Assembly (NCBI GenBank): GCA_036937835.1
Contig: CM072863.1
Span: forward strand, 21,977,501 to 22,041,500
From: Pampus argenteus
Taxonomy: Eukaryota; Chordata; Actinopteri; Scombriformes; Stromateidae
DNA: 64,000 nucleotides
Direction of reading: 5' to 3'
Under the pieces are notes generated by a model. It ran no database searches and was not told where the DNA came from. It saw nothing but the letters and a program-made list of their open reading frames with translations. Positions 37,494-48,947 of the stretch are shown piece after piece. A program made the position numbers and the translations under genes. Each line of letters begins with the position of its first letter. Positions within the stretch are counted from its first letter, which is position 1.

Positions 37494-37800
37494 TATTAGG
37501 GGTGTGACGAGACACTCAGTTCACGAGACGAGACACGAGATTGGGTTCACGAGATCGAGACGAGACGAGATTTTAAGAAAACTAAATTACAAATATGAAT
37601 GCCTGGACAACAGACTTTTATTTAACTTTGTTTTCCGACGTCATTCGGCTGCTTGTTGGATCACAATTTAAAAGTGGCGGGGGCGTCGCAAATAGTTATG
37701 CATGTGTTTTCCGGCTGCTTGTTGGACAACAAATCTCGCAAGACCGATTTCCAACCCGACAGGAAATCTCGCAATTTTTATATATACATTATATATAATA
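37494..37800. mobile_element. Transposon-like fragment with GAGACGAGA repeats
   Basis: It begins GGGGTGTGACGAGACACTCA, then GTTCACGAGACGAGACACGA and GAGACGAGACGAGATTTT, a terminus style I associate with non-autonomous teleost DNA transposons. CGGCTGCTTGTTGGA occurs twice (37646-37660, 37712-37726), and ATCTCGCAA also recurs. No convincing second terminus or transposase is seen, so the class is uncertain. Confidence 0.45.
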
Positions 37801-38425
37801 TCATTTACTAACTGAGATAGCTGTCAGTCAGTTTGGTCAACTCTCTAGCTGCAACCATGGATGTATTAAGGAGAACTGAACTGCATCTGAACTGCATACA
37901 AATATGGTTCCCACCAAAAAAATAGAACAGTAGAGCGTACCTATGCTGAAATAATATAATCACACAAGTCTTCTAGACTTTTCAAATTTAATTGGACCAC
38001 ATAGCACGAATTCTGGTTCAAGTCATTTCAGGGGGGTTGTGACACTCAGAACAATGTATTCATATCACTACCACTCCTCTTCTAATAGTTGTGTATGCGA
38101 TAAATGCTTTTTCAGTGTTTGTTTGTGCTATGTGATGCTGCCAGAAGTTGCAATACCGAGCGTGGCCACTACACCAAACTTGCCTCGTCCATTGCTTCTT
38201 GGGGGTTTGGCTACATTGCACATGGCTGATACATGGCTGTGCACAGTCAGCTAACGTTTTATTGACTGACAAGCACACTGCTGCACTGATGTTTCTGAAC
38301 GACATATTATTTTAATAAGTATCATGTACACAGCGGCATTTCAGTGCTTACACCGGTTTGCAGCGCATACTCATGACTCATCAATTTAGCTTTGTAGTTT
38401 GGCTAATTCAATATAAAAGCTAACA
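37801..38425. other. Non-coding
   Basis: Nothing recognised. TATAAAAG at 38412-38419 precedes the small ORF that follows. Confidence 0.45.
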
Positions 38426-38545
38426 ATGAAGAGCTTGTTAACAGCATTGATCCTGCTCTTGGTTTCATTTGGGGGAAATTGGACACAGGAAGGTAGTGAC
38501 AGGGTATTTTTATATTTAAAGGGAGGAACTGTTGCTATGGTTTAA
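38426..38545 (+). CDS. Orphan signal-peptide-like ORF (possible first exon)
   Basis: The ATG-initiated 39-codon frame begins MKSLLTALILLLVSFGG, followed by NWTQEG. A lysine is followed by a 12-residue hydrophobic core and small residues, a typical secretory signal peptide, and NWT is an N-glycosylation sequon. After CAGGAAG the sequence GTAGTG offers a splice donor at 38493, which would end the exon in phase 1, the usual phase between a signal-peptide exon and an extracellular (for example Ig-type) exon. If unspliced, the frame stops at 38543. TATAAAAG is only 7 nt upstream of the ATG, too close to serve this start. No continuing exon was found downstream. It could be a gene fragment, a pseudogene or chance. 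Confidence 0.25.
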   Translation: MKSLLTALILLLVSFGGNWTQEGSDRVFLYLKGGTVAMV

Positions 38546-39639
38546 ACCGTGGATTGGTGGATGTGTTATTTGCATTTTTTTTTTTTTTTATGTTCCGTCG
38601 TAGTTAAATGATAATAGTATCACTTTGATGACTAAATGTGTGTGGGTGACCTGTTTTTCCCAACATTACATCCCAGATTCCCAGCTTCACATCTGACCCT
38701 GACCCAGGGGAGCCTTTGCCCACCTAAACAAACTGTTACTACCCACTTAGCCTTATCTGATTTCGTCCTATCTCTCTCTTTCTCTCTGTAACACTGTTCT
38801 TTTCTGTTTTCCCGTCCCGCTTCCATCTCGCTTGACTATTTTTCGCTTCTTCTCATCAGCCTCCACCTTCGTTGCCTTCTTTTAAAATAAACTAACTAAC
38901 CCCTCTCGTGAAATTTAATCCTCCACAGCACAACACTGAGAGAAGTACACCTCGTAAAAGGCCTGGGGGGTTATGCACTTCAAACGGAGGCAGGGATTAA
39001 AAGGCCATGTCTGTTTACTTACAACCCTCTCTGTAGCTCTTTAGATTCCCACCGCTTCCTAATTCAATTACAGAGGCAAGCTGTAGACAAGGCTGAATCT
39101 TTAAGAAACACATGACGTGGAATTTCCCTCCATCCGACTGACTCATGTTACAGGGTCGTTGGTGGTTTTATGGGAGTCATGAAGGTCTCTGATGGGACGG
39201 TTGAGCATAGGTGTGTTTGAGAACTCAATTTTGGATGTTTTAAATCCATAAATCTAGTAAGTGACTAGGATAACAGTGATTAAATCTTTATCTGATGAAT
39301 GAAGGGTTGTGTTTGCTCGTCCAAGCACCTGGTGTCTGGTTGCTCTTTCCAGGGAATAATCACAAGGTACATGGGAAGTGATTTGTTCTCCATTTCTTGT
39401 TTATATTGGAAAGAAAAAAAACAGGAGAAGAGCTGGACAATGCATGCGCACTCACCACAACTGAACAGACAGAAGCACGAAACATTAGGAGGCAGAAAAT
39501 CTATGGAAAAAACATCACTGTAAAAGGCAGGATATAGCCCAAAATTGACATGCTTATATAAATTCAATTTGGTTTTAGTTCCCATTAAATGATGGACTCT
39601 GATGCACTATGATTGTGGCATGTTAAATACTGTATATAT
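38546..39639. other. Non-coding
   Basis: A T run lies near 38576-38590. Nothing else is recognised. Confidence 0.5.
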
Positions 39640-39800
39640 CAGAGAAAATTCAGAGTGTCCAGGTTGCAATTGATGATCCACGAACACAGCAGAGCGTCTG
39701 GTCTTCAACCAGCCCAAAACGGCACACGTCACTCCGCTGTTCATATCCCTCCGCTGGCTCCCAGGTGCTGCATGCATCAAATTAAAAAAATCTTGATGAT
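39640..39800 (+). pseudogene. Decayed LINE reverse transcriptase fragment
   Basis: In one frame (about 39680-39785) the text reads NTAERLVFNQPKTAHVTPLF, then ISLRWLPGAACIK. This matches the conserved 'N-AARLVFN...HVTPLL-LHWLPVAARI-FK' block near the C-terminus of jockey-supergroup LINE ORF2. Upstream RLQLMI continues the match in another frame, so there is at least one frameshift. It is older and shorter than the fragment at 22.7-23.3 kb, and from a related but different LINE. It is followed by an (AT)n array. Confidence 0.7.
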
Positions 39801-39941
39801 TTTTTACATGTTTACAAAAGAGTGACTAAAACAACCTGAGCTCCCCCATTCAGGTCTCTCCTGCTAACTAAGCTGTGCCAGGTGCCTGGTATTACCACCA
39901 CAACAGGGCCTACCTTCTGTAGTCTCTCTTGATCTTTTGTG

Positions 39942-39944
<3 letters not shown>

Positions 39945-39994
<50 letters not shown>
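39945..39994. repeat. (TA)25 microsatellite
   Basis: 50 bp uninterrupted. Confidence 0.97.
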
Positions 39995-39995
<1 letters not shown>

Positions 39996-40998
39996 TGTAA
40001 TTACGGTTCCTTCAATATGACATGAATGCAGGATTAAGGAGACATTGATACAACAAGTGAGTGCTTAACAACAAAGAAAGAGGCAAAATAAATAAATTAA
40101 AGAAATATGGAGCTGCAGATTATCACTTCATTACACATTGACACTATACTCAAGACATTCTCAAGAACTAGACCAACTACAGAGAAAGTGGGTCTGTTTT
40201 CAAGCAGTCCTTTGTTGTGCAGCAACAGGCCCACATTCAGTGGTGGCATTGTGGGTAGCATTCAGAACCACGGCAGCCCACAACAGCTGAGAAAACACTG
40301 CTCATATGTAGCTCGGTAGGATGCTCATATGGATGATATTAGCATAGCTGCTGTTTACTCTGTACTGCTATAGAGCCAACCACATGCACATACACACACA
40401 CACACACACACTACGCAGCAACTCCGCTGCGTATCCTCTGTTTGGCAATATTAGAGCCAAACCCAAATGATTTGGCCCTGCATGCAAGTGAGACCACAGG
40501 CTGTTAACCTCTGGACACACACACACACACACACACGCACAGCTGTGTTGGTTGACCAACAGTTCAGTAACGTGGAACATGCTGTAGCTGTGAGACGGTA
40601 CTATAAAGTGAAGTTCATGTCAGCGGTAAAGCCTGTGATGAGTGACTAAACTAATGACAGGTGCACGGCTCATTGAGGACTGCTGGTTAGCTGAGGAAAA
40701 ATTCACCCTTCAAATGTATCCTGTTCCTGAGTCAACTTTAAAAAAGAGTCATTGTCTCATAACCACAGCGCAGCGGCCCAAAAGCACCACAATGCATTGC
40801 GGCTATTACACAAACTGCATTTTGACTCAGGTGCACCAGTGACTGCAATCATTATCGATTCACAGTTGAATGCGAATGTTTCTTTGTTCTGTCGGATGTG
40901 CCAAGTCAATAATAAGTTTGTCATGTAAACTTTTTAGGGAAAATGTTAATGTTGTGTTTGTTTCCACTGCCCCCAAATGGTAAAAAAAAAAATCAGCA

Positions 40999-41033
<35 letters not shown>

Positions 41034-42387
41034 GTCCTGAAAATACTCTAGCTTTCTACGAATGTATCTGTATCCGCTTTATTCAATACAGCTGTAATAG
41101 TTTACAATTGCTTTAACTGAACAAGTGCATCCCATTCCATACTTTCCATTTATTTAAAGTAAAAAAAACAAAAAAAAATTTAAGAAAAACAAGGTGGACA
41201 ATGACAAAGCAGGTTGGGGAATATGAACAAAACTAAAAGGAAAGTAAAAAAAAGAATTTACTAGCAACTTCTGGAATAGATTTGATACAATATGTCAAAA
41301 TTAATGATGCAAAACAAAAGAGGTGCGTTTACTGACTATATCTGAATATAGCTCATTCCTGCCAGGCATGGCCAGCCTGACAGTGACTTATGTCAACTTT
41401 GTTGATCAATCAACCAATCAAAAAAAGATCATCTCCATACACAGAATGAGGTGAGGTTAGGTGGGAAACCTGTGTCAGCAGGGCATACAGCATTTCCAAC
41501 TCATAGAGACCCATCCAAACCACATATTTGTGGATCATCTGCGAAACAAATTATATCATCTCTATAGTAGCCTATTTTTGTTGGCCTCGTGCAGCGTCAG
41601 TCAAGCCAATGCTAACCTATTTGGCAGTCTCTGCTGTCAACAGACAGTAAATTGGAGAGAATTGATAACTTGTAATGTAACAGGCATATGGGGTAACTCC
41701 GGGAGGATCTATGCCACATCTCCTACGATGAGACGAGACAGGCCGACGTCTACGATGGTCGAAAATAACCAGAAAGACCGGCATGAATCTGGATTGGGAA
41801 ACACCAGAAATAATACGAAAAAGATGCTAATTGCACATTATAACCAGACTACTCAAACCAAAGATATGTAAATCATTCAGTAGTTTACCATGCAGTGTGT
41901 GTGTGTGTATGGGAGTAAAAACATGGATTGGTTTTCAGCAGCTCAGCGTTAATTTGACTGATGGTGCTCTGAGAATGTGGTACTTGTGGTCAGTGCGTGT
42001 GTGTATGTGTGGTGGTGTAAACCCTTAGTCCCAAATGCAAAAATTAACTCTCATTGGAAATCTACTTACATGCACTTAAATCATAATTTTGGTTTGTGAC
42101 TGGTGCTAAAATAACATGCACAGTCACGTACACACACACGCACACACACACACTTCGGTAATGCTCCTGTTAATATGCCATCGGAATCTAGCCTTGCAGT
42201 TTGAACCTAGTTTTAAAATACCAGTTTGTGTTGTCCGTGTGTGTGTGTGTGTAACCATATGTGTTCCACTGTTGGTTAACTGTAATTTCATGTCGGTTTT
42301 AATCCTAGAGTGTCAATCTTCATTCCTGTATAATTTTGACTGGAAACACATAAAGTCAGCACATAGCTCTTTCAGTAATCACCTTCT

Positions 42388-42428
<41 letters not shown>

Positions 42429-45350
42429 AGGTTGTAAACAGCACCATTTCTCAAAGCAGTAAAACATTTCATTGACTCTGTGTCTGAAATGAATCTCTGG
42501 TTGACCACCTACCTCGCTGTCCATCATGTAAAGTAAAGTAAAAATCTGCCTGAGACATTATAACTGCTGAAGTCAAAATGTAATAACATACTATTGTAAT
42601 AAAAGAGTGATCATACTAAACCTCTCAAACTATACCCTGATGGCCTGTAACTCCCAACTATTGCTAAAGCATTTCTCGGAGGTGTAGTATTGATGAGGAG
42701 ATGAGTAGATGTTTCATGTTTCATGAATACAAAATGACTCATCCTATGTTATCCTTCTTCTTAAGGCTGTATATGCTCGAGACAAATTAGTTAGTACGAA
42801 GCGTCATGTGACCAATGTCTAAAAGCAAAAGCCTTCTCATCTGTTATAAATGGCCACACTCGAGGCAAGGCCAAATGGGGATTGTGGTAAACACAAAGGC
42901 ATTCATGGTGTTGCAATTGGCTCTGCAGGCAAAAAAATAAAAAATAAAAATGCAAGTAATATTCTGAACAATGCAGACGAAAACACTTAAAGTGTCCTGA
43001 CGCCTCTTTGAAATTTAGAAAATGACATTACATCGAGGTGAAAGAACAACGTGAAATATGTTTTTAAAGTATTGAAGTGGGCTTGAACGTTGGATGGCGA
43101 ACGTATTGTAATTTATCATAACCATAAAGCATTGTTAATATACAAAATAAGGTAATAATTCATGTTTCACTTGTTATATCTATGAAGAAATACTTTTTTT
43201 GTGTGCCAAAGAGTCACCTTTAAACTTTAAAAACAGTCTTCCTCCTCATGGTATATACAGTGCTACCTTTAACTTATTAATTTGCAGTGAAATTATGGAT
43301 CCCATAAACCCACCTGAATAAAAGGTTGGGTGCAGGCATATGATTATGTTAAGCAATGAGCTCTGTGAAAGGCAAATTATGATATACTATGTTTTTGGGG
43401 GTTTTTTTAAGTTAAGATTACAGATTGTTGGCGCAAAAGATTTCACGTGGTCTGCCTATACCTACACTGTGATCCATATGAATATGTGTTGGCAGGGTTT
43501 CATCTGGTCAGGCCAAATAAAACCATGTGGTTGTCCACAGTTTATCCTGGACACAACATGAGTTCCACCTTTAGTTAGGCGACAAGTTTGAGTTTGACAG
43601 TTTCTATCCTTGTCCTTGACTTGTCCTTGACTGTAGAGCTGCCATAGTAGTCGGTGTGCAGTGTTAAATAAACTATAATATATAAAAAATAGCATATTTA
43701 ATAAGATGTGTAGTTTTGGCTTATTGACTGCTGTTGTTTGCATGCTAGCCAGGTTAGCTTCAGTACATTGTACTTACCAACAAGTTTACCCATGCTAATC
43801 CTGGTCTGACTGCACCTTAAGAAGTTAAATTACTGCCCATTCAGTGTTATTCAGACTCTGTATCAAAATGATTCATGATTATTGATTAATATTCTGTACA
43901 GCGTTTTGCAACAAGTTAAATCTAATTCTATCCTTTTGCCATAAGAAAATAAAATTGAAGACCCAATATGAAATGACTTATTAAAATTCATTGCACATTT
44001 AATCACCGGATCCCAGACAGCCACCTGCTGCGTCCGTATTTACACTTTGTTTTATTATGTCAGCCGTTATTACATTATGGATGTATTGTGTTCTGTTGGC
44101 TGCTCAGCGCACTTCCTGTCCCGGACTCATGATGAATGGAGGGTCCCTTGCTAGTACGACGTGACAGTAAGGGCTGATTTATTAATCTCATTTCAGGATT
44201 GCTGTTGGCTGCGTGTATATCCTGAACCTGGCTTCCTATTTCCCGACTCACTGAGACAAATGACCTGACGTCAGCTCTGACCTCTGAAGGCCTTCTGCTA
44301 CTCTGGTTCTCATCTTCCGCCAGGTGACAATGGAGACTCCAGAAAATCATCTTCTTTACAGTAGTTTGTTTCTGTTGTTTCAACTTACTGGTTTACCCTC
44401 CAGTTAAAAACTATTACCTGCAATGAATTTGTAAAAACAATGTGGGGGATGCTATGTTCTTGTCTTTCTCAAATACAGTAAACATGATCAGAAAGTGTAC
44501 ATTTTAAACTTCTCTCAGTGCGACCGCAGCACCTGCCACATCAGTTTCCTCTTGGTTGCTGTGTGACCAACTGAGTCTCCTGCACGTCAAAGTTACCAGG
44601 CTACACATTTTGTTGTTGCTCTTTATCCGGTTGGGCTTGAGAATGTGGTGTAGACTGGCTTTGGAAAGTTCAGACATTTGTCTTTATCCATCCTCGATAT
44701 TGGGTATGTCCCCAAGTGGCGCCAACTCCAGCTCTGCCATTGTTCAAGGTGAAAGGTCTTTATTCAGCAGCTGCTCATAGCATCAGTTTCTAACAAACAT
44801 ATGCTCTCTCTACCACAAAATGTAGTGAGCGAGAGAGAGAGATACGGAGCAGTATAAAGCAGAGCAGGTGGAGGTGGAGGTGGTTTTCATATGGATGTTA
44901 ATACTAAAATAATTGCAGCCAAACACACACTTAGTTGTAACCTCCGAAGACTAATTACAGCAATCAAGTTTTCAGTCTCCAGAGAGTAGTTCCTTGGGCA
45001 GATGTCACTGAGCACGCATGGGATTGACTGTTGTTGACTAGCATTAGTTCTTTGAGAAATTTACAATGTAGAATAACGTAAAGAGGTTGTGATATTGTAG
45101 CACAACAAGCTTTTGCGTTAGAATTCATTCTGAGAGAGGCATGAATATGTGAATCGAACTGCATGGCCCTCCATCCAATAGCAGTCAAGACATTTCACTC
45201 AAAACCAAATGACAAACTCATTGGCACTAGAGGAAAACTGATCACCAAAGTCCTTAAGATGTATCCTTTTTGGAACCATAAATGTCTGTACAAAAAAGGT
45301 TCTCAAAAAGCAACATTGCAAGCAGGGGAAGGCGTCTACACATACTTACG
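39995..45350. other. Non-coding with scattered CA/TG arrays
   Basis: CA/TG arrays at 40392-40411, 40515-40536, 41000-41032 (33 bp), 42130-42152 (imperfect) and 42391-42425 (35 bp). A CTCF-like CCATTTGGGGGCAG lies on the minus strand at 40967-40980. The 136-codon plus frame at 41461 is without domain, signal or splice support. No gene is recognised. Confidence 0.5.
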
Positions 45351-45450
45351 ATAAAAACAGAATCTATTGCTTTAGGTTCAGACGTGTTATTGGGCGGTTC
45401 ATAAAAACTGAATCCATTGCTTTAGGTTCAGACGTGTTATTGGGCGGTTC
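45351..45450. repeat. 50-bp exact-length tandem duplication
   Basis: 45351-45400 and 45401-45450 are identical except at two positions. Each copy contains TTAGGTTCAGACGTG and ATTGGGCGG, an inverted CCAAT box overlapping a GC box. Low divergence implies a recent duplication. Confidence 0.95.
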
Positions 45451-45514
45451 ATACGAGGGAACAAGATAAATTGCATCTAGTTGAAGGGACTCAGTCTGAG
45501 GGTCTCAGTGGAAT

Positions 45515-45625
45515 GTGCTGCCGAACATGAGGCGGCGCGATGGAATCTCATTCCCACCGTTTAGCGTAAATACCTCGGCATACCACGGTTGACCGAGGCT
45601 GTTTGTTTGGCGGGGGGGGACGAGT
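45515..45625. promoter_or_regulatory. Small CpG cluster
   Basis: About 11 CpGs in about 110 bp (GGCGGCGCGATGG, CCGTTTAGCG, CCTCGGC, CACGGTTGACCG, GGCGGGG), clearly above the local level. It sits between the duplicated 50-bp unit and a TATA box. Confidence 0.35.
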
Positions 45626-45912
45626 GTTTGTATGCGTATGTGTGTGTGTTAGTGTTTTACAAGGGAGACAAACACTACAGGACAAGAAGTAGAGAGATTC
45701 TTTTGACCAGTGTCATGGTCTCTGACTACATATTAAGGATGTCAAATGTTGCCTTAGATAGTCACAATAACTTAATAAGAAATGTGAAACCTACACGAGT
45801 TGTGTAATTCCCTCAACACAGACATTCACACACACTTAACCAGACTGAGGGTAAAGCTGAGTGGTTCATTCATGAGGAGGTCCTGGGGGAGATAGGTTGT
45901 GCCCTGCTTCCT

Positions 45913-45919
45913 TATAAAG
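45913..45919 (+). promoter_or_regulatory. TATA box candidate
   Basis: TATAAAG in CTTCCTTATAAAGGAGGG. An initiator-like TCACTCT lies about 39 nt downstream (A at 45952), a little far for a classical TATA/Inr pair. It may drive the ORF at 46.2 kb. Confidence 0.3.
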
Positions 45920-46185
45920 GAGGGTTTATAGAGCGACCTGCAGCCTGTCTCACTCTCCTCTGACTGCTCACGACCCGTCTTATATGTTGTGTCTATCTTT
46001 GTGATTCAACTCTAAATATCAGACACAAAAACCACAACTGGGGTCTTTAGTAAACTGCGTCGAAAGAAAAATGAAAAAGTCCACTTGTCTGTTCTGAGTA
46101 GACCACAGTGTATAATTATTATTTATATAACTGAAATTTTTAGATTTTAACAATCTTGGACTGCTGACAATTGGTTTTATTGCAG

Positions 46186-46490
46186 TGCGTGCGAAGATGT
46201 TGACACGTTTTTCACCAGCGTTTGTCATTTGTGACAGCGAGCGGGAGATAATCAAGCTCGTGAAAATTCCATGCATCTGCCAGCATCTGAACCTGACTGG
46301 AGTGCAAGAAAATGAGACGAGAAAGAAGATTAAAGTTGACTTTCCCTGGGTTGAAACAATTCGACGTTGCATCCGCGCCACCTTTTCCGTCAAGCAACGT
46401 TCAGAATATAAAGACTGTCAGCAGTCAGACAAGTGCATCGAGCTGAGTACATTGCACACAGATACAATGAGGTCTTGTCTAGCCTCCTGA
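46186..46490 (+). CDS. Candidate terminal exon of a small cysteine-rich secreted protein
   Basis: An acceptor-like TTGGTTTTATTGCAG ends at 46185. The frame then stays open for about 100 codons to TGA at 46488-46490, and AATAAA follows at 46607-46612, a normal 3' UTR length. Counting from the ATG at 46197 (97 residues), cysteines are at 12, 26, 28, 58, 74, 80 and 94, and N-glycosylation sequons at N32 (NLT) and N39 (NET). The C26-x-C28, C58 and C74 spacing (30, then 16) resembles the CXC chemokine frame (usually about 25, then 16), and RCIRATFSVK sits where the second beta-strand would be. The usual CLxP and WV motifs are absent after the last cysteine, so membership is doubtful. About 12 CpGs and fish-like codon choice favour coding. 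No signal-peptide exon was found between the TATA box and the acceptor. It is a candidate only. Confidence 0.3.
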
Positions 46491-46606
46491 TTGAAAGCAT
46501 TGAGGAAACGTAGCCAACTTCTTATTTGTGTCTTCACCGCCAGCCTCTTCACTGCCAAAGAGTCTGCAATAACTTTTATAAGTGTTTCTGAGAGGAGTGC
46601 AGCAAT

Positions 46607-46612
46607 AATAAA
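46607..46612 (+). terminator. Polyadenylation signal candidate
   Basis: AATAAA, 117 nt after the TGA of the 46.2 kb ORF, followed by GT-rich sequence (ACTGTGATTGATAAGAG, CTTATATTGTG). It fits a 3' end, but the hexamer is common in AT-rich DNA. Confidence 0.3.
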
Positions 46613-48947
46613 ACTCTCTAACCCATTACATACTGTGATTGATAAGAGTTTTTACTGCAACTGTCTTATATTGTGACACACAAGCAAATCAATTAGTCTA
46701 AACAATGGACCCGACATAAGTAATGTTTGTGTTGTATTACGTTATGTTATGTGTGCGTAGTAATAATGCCACTGGGACTCACTGTTTGTATATTACGGCC
46801 ATGTTGTCTTTGTTTATAAACCCAATATCTTGAAACTTTGCTAGTTTTCATTGAACCGACGTCAAATTCATAAAGTCACAGAAATATGGTTTGTATTAGG
46901 AAAAACTCAAAGCATTATATGACCAAATGCTTCCTTTTGCATATGGTGGAGATTGGATCAAATACTTTTTGAGGCTCAGCAGTGCTGCAATGTAATTGTT
47001 GACCTAATGATGCCACTAGAGGAAGTTGTTGTTAGTTGTTGTTGTCTGGACCAAAATGATGGACCGACTGACTAACATGCCACTCATATAAATTAATAAG
47101 TTATTGAGCATCGCGGTTAATTCTTGATATTTGAGCAGCAGAAGATGAAGTTTCCATTATTTTTCATTCTTCTTAGCGTATTTTATGACTTCTTGTCCAA
47201 ACCTTAAATTTTTTTTTTACCAAAAGTAAACAGCTGTTTATGATTTAAATCATTGTATTTTATTTTGACAAGGTTCTCGTGTGGGATTCAAGGAATGTTG
47301 CTTCTTTTGTTGAATGCAGAAAAACAAGGTTATTACGTGTTTAGGTAATGTATAAAAAAAACCCAAAAAAGAATTATATATTTGGTATAGGTACGCCTAC
47401 CAAACCTATTGTATTGCATGAGCTCAATCACGGTGGTGCAAGAGGGACTGTGGTGTTGAACCCAAAAATTGCATCTGTATTTCTTGGACTCATCCTCATC
47501 TCCATCAGTACGTCTATTTGTGACAAACTGATCATTTGATTCTATGCTGCCAAAAATGTGTGCATCTCTGGTTATTGGATCCTTAACAGAAATGTTTCGA
47601 GTACTGAGCACAACACTAGTCCTCTGCGGCCTGCAGCCATTACAGCTTACTTATCAAAGTCACTCTGACTCATTTCAGGGAGCAGAGACATGATGACTGA
47701 TCAGCATGTGTTTGTGTCTACATCAGTGTGTGAGTGGTCATGTGAAAAAGGGGGGTCCTGTGCCTGGGACACACTCATTACGGAACGACTTGAAATTGTG
47801 TGTGTGTGTGTGTGTGTGTGTGAGATGTAGGGTCACAGGGTCATGGTCTGAGTCCTGTCCCAACAACACAGCATCTGTGTCCTCCACCTTCAATAAATAG
47901 AGACAGTCATTCATACATACCACCCATCCTTCAGAGCTCTCAACATATCGCCTTGAAAAAAAAAGTGTGTGTGTGGGGGGGGGGGCAGAGAGAGAGGCAG
48001 CTTGTTATTGAACAGACCGACACACCTAAATGAAGAAATGCAATCGGAATGTTTAATTAAAGATTACTTTTATTCTAAAGGGGCTTTATCAGCATATTAC
48101 ACACGCTATCAGAGGCTTCAGCAGTTTGTCAACTTGACTTCATGTCAGTTACAAAGTACTCGTAGCTACTAAGTGACACATTTTACAACAGAAAACTTCC
48201 CAAACCACCCCGCCTAAGGGTGTAGGTTTGTTTTCAGAGTGAGGGGGGGGGGGGTCTCAGGCTGTATTATTAATGTACCAACCTAACTTAAACACACAGT
48301 GTCCTCGCATTTAGAGCCGTGTCCTTTTACTGCCCAAAAAAACCCAATAACCTCCAGCAATAAGGTAAGGTGGACCGTATGTATGTAGCCCCAAATCAAA
48401 AAAAAAAAAAAAAAAAAAGTAAAAACGTATTGTTGTGAGTGTGTAATGAAAGGTGGCTTTGCCTAGGTGAGCCTATCAACATTCAGTATGAGGACAACAA
48501 TGTTAGGAGAGATTTTAGGAAGAAAACCAAAGTGAAACCAAAAGGAAAAATGTGGGAGCACATTGCTTCCGTTGTTGCTCCCTCACCGCGTGATCAACGT
48601 TTACATCCAGCTCTTAACACATCTGTGGCTCTAGCAGTGAGTGGTTTACAGTAGTAGCTCCTTTCCAAGGTCCTCAGTGTGTTCCTAAAGGTGGTGGTGG
48701 TCTCTAGAAAGCGTTTGAGCATAGATGAGATTACTGAAGATGCTCCACCAATCCAACTGTCAGTCTCACGCTGCGTTTTGCACATCTCCGTGAACAAGGT
48801 TACAAGACGTTTAAACGAGCTCCAAGCCAACAATGGCAATCCACCGATTTGAATGTAATAATAATAACAATACTACAAGATTAAAACTTGCCTTGACGTT
48901 TTCTTTTTGGAATTTGATCAATACAATATATAAAGCGTGCCGATTGA
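46613..48947. other. Non-coding
   Basis: (TG)13 at 47797-47822, a G run at about 47975-47984, another at about 48244-48254, and A20 near 48399-48418. ACCAAAATGATGGACCGACTGAC near 47051 resembles a piece of a teleost dispersed repeat. No gene is recognised. Confidence 0.45.

Noticed and set aside
38412..38419. TATAAAAG as promoter of the 38.4 kb ORF
   Set aside because: It is 7 nt from the ATG, so transcription would begin downstream of the start codon.
41461..41871. 136-codon plus-strand ORF
   Set aside because: No Kozak, signal, domain or splice support. This length is expected by chance a few times in 64 kb of AT-rich sequence.
46019..46393. 124-codon minus-strand ORF opposite the 46.2 kb candidate
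   Set aside because: Antisense shadow. Splice and polyadenylation signals fit the plus strand only.
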